Shown here: positions 60,357 to 64,000 of the stretch, in pieces
Position numbering within the stretch: the stretch's first letter is position 1
Layout: every line of letters starts with the position of its first letter
Source of the DNA: Alnus glutinosa
Lineage: Eukaryota > Streptophyta > Magnoliopsida > Fagales > Betulaceae
Length of the DNA stretch: 64,000 nucleotides
Direction: 5' to 3'
Assembly: GCF_958979055.1 (NCBI RefSeq)
Contig: NC_084899.1
Location: forward strand, 2,120,501-2,184,500
The notes under the pieces: model-generated
Database searches by the model: none
Told to the model about the DNA's origin: nothing
The model's input: the letters and a program-made list of their open reading frames with translations, nothing else
Position numbers and translations under genes: made by a program

Positions 60357-62510
60357 TTATGATGGTAAAATTTCCTTACCTAATGAAATTAGATATAAGT
60401 ATTTTAATTTTGTTTCTGGATCTTCAATTTGGTTTATTAATTCCAATATTATTCTTTCTTCTCTTGTTAAAGTATTTATATCTTTTCTGCACATATTCTT
60501 ATTATTATAAAAACATAATCTTATTTCAATATCAGAATATTTAATATTTTGAGATATAGTATTGTTATTATTAATTTGTAATAATTCTTCAGATTCAAAT
60601 AATATATCTAAGAGTTGGGATTTAGCTTTAAGGTTTTTATTTTTATTTTTTATTTTGCAATTATGACTATTTTGATTATATTTATAATGTATAGGTTGTC
60701 TCTTATTATGCTGAAAACTTTTAAAGCTTTTTATCTTATAAGGTTTGTATGATCTTATCTTCTTTTTATGAAACTTATACTTAATGAATGATATTATTAA
60801 AGAAATAAAACAATTTAGAAAACCATTTTGATAAAAAGATCCTAATTCTTTTTTATCATATTTCTTATCCTTAAAATGATTTGTTAATCTTAAATCATAA
60901 ATTATACATAAATTTAATTCTATATGTTTTAATGCATTAATAATTCTTCTATATGTAAGACTCATACAATCATTGTAACAATTATTAAGTTTTTCTTTAA
61001 CCTTATGGGCAAAATAATTTATAAATCTTTCTTTCCAAAAAGGGATTCTATTATTCATTTTGATTAATAATTCTAGAAGAAATACATCTTTATACCACTT
61101 AAAATCTGTTGAAGAAAGATATTTTAAATGTTTCAAATTTTTATAAATATTTTTCTTATATCTTAAAACATCTTTTATAGATTGATTTGAAACAATATTA
61201 AATATTTGATAATCTGATTTATTAGGACATTTATAAGTATTTGCTATTATATCATGCAAGATATCTAAAATTTCATAATCTGATAAATCATCTATATTCC
61301 AATTATGCAAAGCATTAGCTATGTAAACATTTCTTATTTTAGCTTTTAATCCTAATTCTTCAAATTGTATATCAGGAGGTTTAGGATACCAATTATGAAT
61401 TATAGAAGTATGTGTTACATAATTTCCTTTATAATTATTCCTAAGTATTATTCCACTATCATTTCTATTTTCTAAAATCATTCTGTTTAGATCTAGATCT
61501 TTAGATTGTAACTTTTTAATGTCTAATTCTATTTCAGATTCTTCTTGTGATCTTTCTAAAATTTTATTATGATTAGAAATAGACATATGATTTTTATTCT
61601 CTTGATTTTTTATTTTAGAAATTTCTTCTAATAATTCTGTATCATTAATTTTAAAAGAAAATTGTAAATTCGGAGGAGTTTCATATAATAAAAGTCTTTC
61701 AGTTTCTTCTTTAATTTTTAATGAATTTATCTGATTTTCAATTCTATTTGTTTTGTCATTAAAAGCTTTTATACACGTATTTGTAAAATCATTTTGTAAT
61801 ATGATATTATTATTATCATTACTAGGACTAGCTTTTTTAAAAGAAGAAGTAATTAATTTAAGAGGTGAAATAACTAATTGTGATTCTTTATGAATAAGGC
61901 TTAATGATTCATTAGGAGTATATTCTTCATGAATAATTTTATTAGGTAAAGGACTAATTTCATTAGGTAAGGAAATTTTACCATCATTATCTTGTTGTGT
62001 AATATTATTTATATTTTTACTATCATCATTAAGACTTGTTATTTTAAGAGGAGAAACAATTATTTGTGATTCTAGGTATATAGGAGTTATAGATTCAGAA
62101 GGAAGATTAGAAGAGTATACTTCTTGAGTATTTTCAGTTTTACTAATATTATCTTCTTCAATGTTAATTTTTTCATAATTATGCTCAAACCAGGGGAAGA
62201 AATATATATCTGTTCTTAATTCATTCATATGATTATACCATCTAGTTCTTATGTTATTCTGTTCTATTTGTGAAAATTTATTAAAAAACCATTTTCTCTT
62301 ATTATCATTTTCAGGAGACATAAAATCTTTTCGTATTTTATCTTTATTTATTTCATAATTTCCATTTAACTCATTTCTAATTTTCATCATAATTTCAAAA
62401 TCTTTCATAACCCTATTTTCTCCATTATTTATATCGTTCCCATTATTACTATCAACTAAAGAAGGCCTATGAGACCTAGAGGAAGAGTTCCTAAAGATTG
62501 AATCCATCAT
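60357..62510 (-). CDS. Caulimovirid-like Gag/coat-type protein, open frame
   Basis: The 717-codon frame is uninterrupted, unusual for an old insertion. Its first 100 residues hold WFFNKFSQIEQNNIRTRW and FFPWFEHN. A long low-complexity middle follows with repeated ESQ..VSPLK segments. From about residue 370, NWYPKPPDIQFEE, HNWNIDDLSDYEI, FKWYKDVF and IPFWKERFINYFAHKVKEK match the order of coat-protein-like regions in plant pararetroviruses and related retroelements. A basic stretch (KFHKKKIRSYKPYK) is present, but the usual CCHC zinc knuckle is not recognisable. TREERIILELINQIEDPETK is near the end. The last 11 codons come from an inverted piece of the same gene, so the true C-terminus is lost. 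The first ATG is at 62510. Very AT-rich codons set it apart from the host genes. Confidence 0.72.
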   Translation of the reverse strand: MMDSIFRNSSSRSHRPSLVDSNNGNDINNGENRVMKDFEIMMKIRNELNGNYEINKDKIRKDFMSPENDNKRKWFFNKFSQIEQNNIRTRWYNHMNELRTDIYFFPWFEHNYEKINIEEDNISKTENTQEVYSSNLPSESITPIYLESQIIVSPLKITSLNDDSKNINNITQQDNDGKISLPNEISPLPNKIIHEEYTPNESLSLIHKESQLVISPLKLITSSFKKASPSNDNNNIILQNDFTNTCIKAFNDKTNRIENQINSLKIKEETERLLLYETPPNLQFSFKINDTELLEEISKIKNQENKNHMSISNHNKILERSQEESEIELDIKKLQSKDLDLNRMILENRNDSGIILRNNYKGNYVTHTSIIHNWYPKPPDIQFEELGLKAKIRNVYIANALHNWNIDDLSDYEILDILHDIIANTYKCPNKSDYQIFNIVSNQSIKDVLRYKKNIYKNLKHLKYLSSTDFKWYKDVFLLELLIKMNNRIPFWKERFINYFAHKVKEKLNNCYNDCMSLTYRRIINALKHIELNLCIIYDLRLTNHFKDKKYDKKELGSFYQNGFLNCFISLIISFIKYKFHKKKIRSYKPYKIKSFKSFQHNKRQPIHYKYNQNSHNCKIKNKNKNLKAKSQLLDILFESEELLQINNNNTISQNIKYSDIEIRLCFYNNKNMCRKDINTLTREERIILELINQIEDPETKLKYLYLISLGKEILPS

Positions 62511-62701
62511 TTGTTTTAATATTCTAAGTTTTCAATAATCAGCTTCAAACTACTAACTGGACCACTGCCTGGACCACCCTCAACGCTCTCCTGGCAAACG
62601 GGCTAAACCAACGACCTTACGCTAAACCAACGCTAGCAGTTCGGACTGACCACCTACGACTCGGAATATTATCGCAAACTCTGAACCCTCTCTCTACTCA
62701 C

Positions 62702-62718
62702 CCTTGGCTCTGATACCA
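62702..62718 (-). promoter_or_regulatory. tRNA-Met primer-binding site
   Basis: On the minus strand this reads TGGTATCAGAGCCAAGG, complementary to the 3' end of plant initiator tRNA-Met, the primer used by caulimovirids and many plant LTR elements. It lies about 190 bases before the 717-codon frame. Confidence 0.92.
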
Positions 62719-63004
62719 TAAACTCACCCAGGTGACAGTATTAAAGAGAAAGACAGTATAATAATGAAGATAATGAGTATTATGAAGATAATGAAAGGAG
62801 ATGATGAAAGATAATGATTTAAAATAATTTAACAAAATAATTCAAAAACATAATACAAAGGAGAATCATATAGTGAAGAGAAAGACGAAGTAATAAACAT
62901 ACTTGATTATATTGATTCAAGAAGTGATGATACAAAGCCTTGATGCGAGGCAAGATAAGATACAAGGAAGGGAAGGGAATAGTACACTGATAGTACTGAT
63001 ACAA

Positions 63005-63480
63005 AAGGATAGAAAGGCTAAAGGCTTAGAAAGGCTGATGGCTTCTTTCTGAAAGCTTCTTTCTGAAAGCTTCTTTCTAAAACTCCTAAAGGCTTCTCCA
63101 GGCTTCTCCCTTTAAAACATAACTTACATGCCTTTATATAGGCGAAAAGGAAAAGAAAACTACAAATATAAACAGTAGAAAATATTCGGCATATCTTTTA
63201 AACAGTAAAAGTAATAATTCTGAACGGCAATAATTCAATGTTCTACGTGCTTTCCGAATAGTAAAGCACCAATAATTCTTTGGTCTTGTGATCAATAATT
63301 CTTGAGTCTTCTGTACTGGCTGATACATGAACTGATTCCATGGACTGATTCCTGAGGAATAATTGATTGTTTTGTCTTTTGTGGCGGCTGATACATGAAT
63401 TCCGACAATGATCCCAAAAGTCTTGATGCCATAATAAAGTTGCTTGTCTTTTGTGGCGGCTGGTAGCTGATGCTGGTAGC
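63005..63480 (-). promoter_or_regulatory. Promoter region of the retroelement (TATA box and repeats)
   Basis: The minus-strand TATA box CGCCTATATAAAGG spans 63131-63144. Downstream, in the transcribed leader, are tandem GCTTTCAGAAAGAA units (63035-63090). Upstream are repeated pieces including CGCCACAAAAGACAA (about 63372-63386 and 63441-63455) and TCAGCTACCAGC (63462 on), which may be enhancer repeats. The layout resembles a pararetrovirus intergenic promoter. Confidence 0.65.
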
Positions 63481-63625
63481 TGATAATTCATAAAGTTTGA
63501 TTTATAAGTCTTCATTCCACTAATGCGTCTTCAAAAGTCTTCATATAATTAGGTTGCCATAATACATCTGTCATAATGCATCTTCATAAATGATTCTTCT
63601 TAAAGTCTTCTGATTCATAAAATCT

Positions 63626-63978
63626 TCATAATTCTAAGTCTGCATAATCTGCATAAGAATCTTGAGCATATCCTGCTAATACTGGTTCATCTTCATTTTC
63701 ATCTTCATCATCTGATAATTGAGATAGAGTTTCGAGCAAATGCTTTTTAAACTCATGCTTTGAATTGGAGGAGGCTAATTTGGCCTGATTAATGTTCTTC
63801 TTTACAAGAAACTGATTCGAGGCTAGGAATTGTTCCGTGCATAATTTATTAATTCTTGTAATAATATTATCATAAGTATATCTATCCCACCATTTGACTG
63901 CAATAGTGCGGACAACGTATCTGATATTATTATTGGGAGACTGAGGACTATTTTCTGGAGAGAAGAAATTATAATCTC
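63626..63978 (-). pseudogene. Terminal reading frame upstream of the retroelement promoter
   Basis: An open minus-strand stretch of about 117 codons reads FFSPENSPQSPNNN, then RYVVRTIAVKWWDRYTYDNI and an acidic tail (LSDDEDENEDEP), ending at a stop at 63628-63626. An ATG-TCT-TGA precedes it in the same frame, so an early stop may break the start. I recall RYV.RTI..KWWD sequences from plant retroelement or pararetrovirus proteins but cannot assign a function. Confidence 0.5.
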
Positions 63979-64000
63979 AAGACATTATCCAAGGAATGCT

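Larger units (their letters stand above)
60308..64000 (-). mobile_element. Endogenous caulimovirid-like retroelement, partial
   Basis: The minus strand carries, in order from right to left, the end of one reading frame (63978-63626), a non-coding region with a TATA box (63131-63144), a tRNA-Met primer-binding site (62702-62718) and a 717-codon frame with pararetrovirus coat-protein features. A coding end directly upstream of the promoter suits a circular pararetrovirus genome integrated head to tail. A Ty3-like LTR element with an unusual LTR is the alternative, since the right edge lies outside the window. The left edge at 60308-60392 is scrambled. Reverse transcriptase is not in the window. 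Confidence 0.7.

Noticed and set aside
62719..64000. Calling this stretch a 5' LTR
   Set aside because: The boundary before the primer site ends GAGTTTA rather than the usual CA, the far edge lies outside the window, and a reading frame lies within it. Left open between an LTR and a pararetrovirus intergenic region.

Overview
This window is nuclear DNA from a flowering plant, most likely a eudicot. Genes are split by AT-rich GT..AG introns, intergenic DNA is AT-rich, and every class of plant transposable element is present. The species cannot be named from the sequence.

Five recognisable protein-coding loci are present, six genes counting the tandem copies. Two tandem copies of mitochondrial ATP synthase subunit g lie at 9673-11121 and 14118-15826 (+). 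A secretory phospholipase A2 lies at 18309-20402 (+). An intronless germin-like/ABP19-type cupin lies at 34058-34690 (-). A large IST1-like ESCRT-III regulator lies at 47154-53956 (+). A caffeoyl-CoA O-methyltransferase-like enzyme lies at 55888-57151 (+). From memory, the Arabidopsis relatives of subunit g, PLA2-beta and an IST1-like gene are also close neighbours (around At2g19680 to At2g19710). If so, 18309-47154 is an old gene neighbourhood blown apart by about 27 kb of inserted elements. The genes do unrelated housekeeping or specialised jobs and form no pathway or operon.

Layout. 1-7040: AT-rich intergenic DNA with direct repeats and foldback MITEs. 7040-16178: a tandem 4.5 kb segmental duplication, each unit carrying one subunit g gene and one antisense LINE fragment. 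17.3-20.4 kb: a MITE and the PLA2 gene. 20.68-25.79 kb: two decayed hAT transposases fused head to head into a giant inverted repeat. 26.1-28.7 kb: a non-autonomous hAT with a perfect 8-bp target duplication that has swallowed a retroposon. 29.0-42.3 kb: three related copies of one AT-rich segment, interrupted by GC-rich retroposons, the germin-like gene, a 2-kb LTR element and a CACTA element full of long perfect palindromes. Paralogous copies preserve the empty sites of several insertions. 43.0-46.5 kb: a further retroposon and a 5'-truncated LINE. 47-57 kb: IST1-like gene, whose second intron holds a Mutator-like element carrying a broken CDKB1-type kinase fragment, then the methyltransferase gene. 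58.7-59.2 kb: a small bounded element. 60.3-64.0 kb: an endogenous caulimovirid-like (pararetrovirus-like) or related retroelement on the minus strand, with an open 717-codon frame, a tRNA-Met primer-binding site, a TATA box and a rearranged end.

The strongest leads are the gene-carrying Mutator-like element, the caulimovirid-like element with its scrambled end, the head-to-head hAT, the palindromic CACTA element, the retroposon family with CACGCG motifs, and the Trp-to-Gly change that is the only protein difference between the two subunit g copies.
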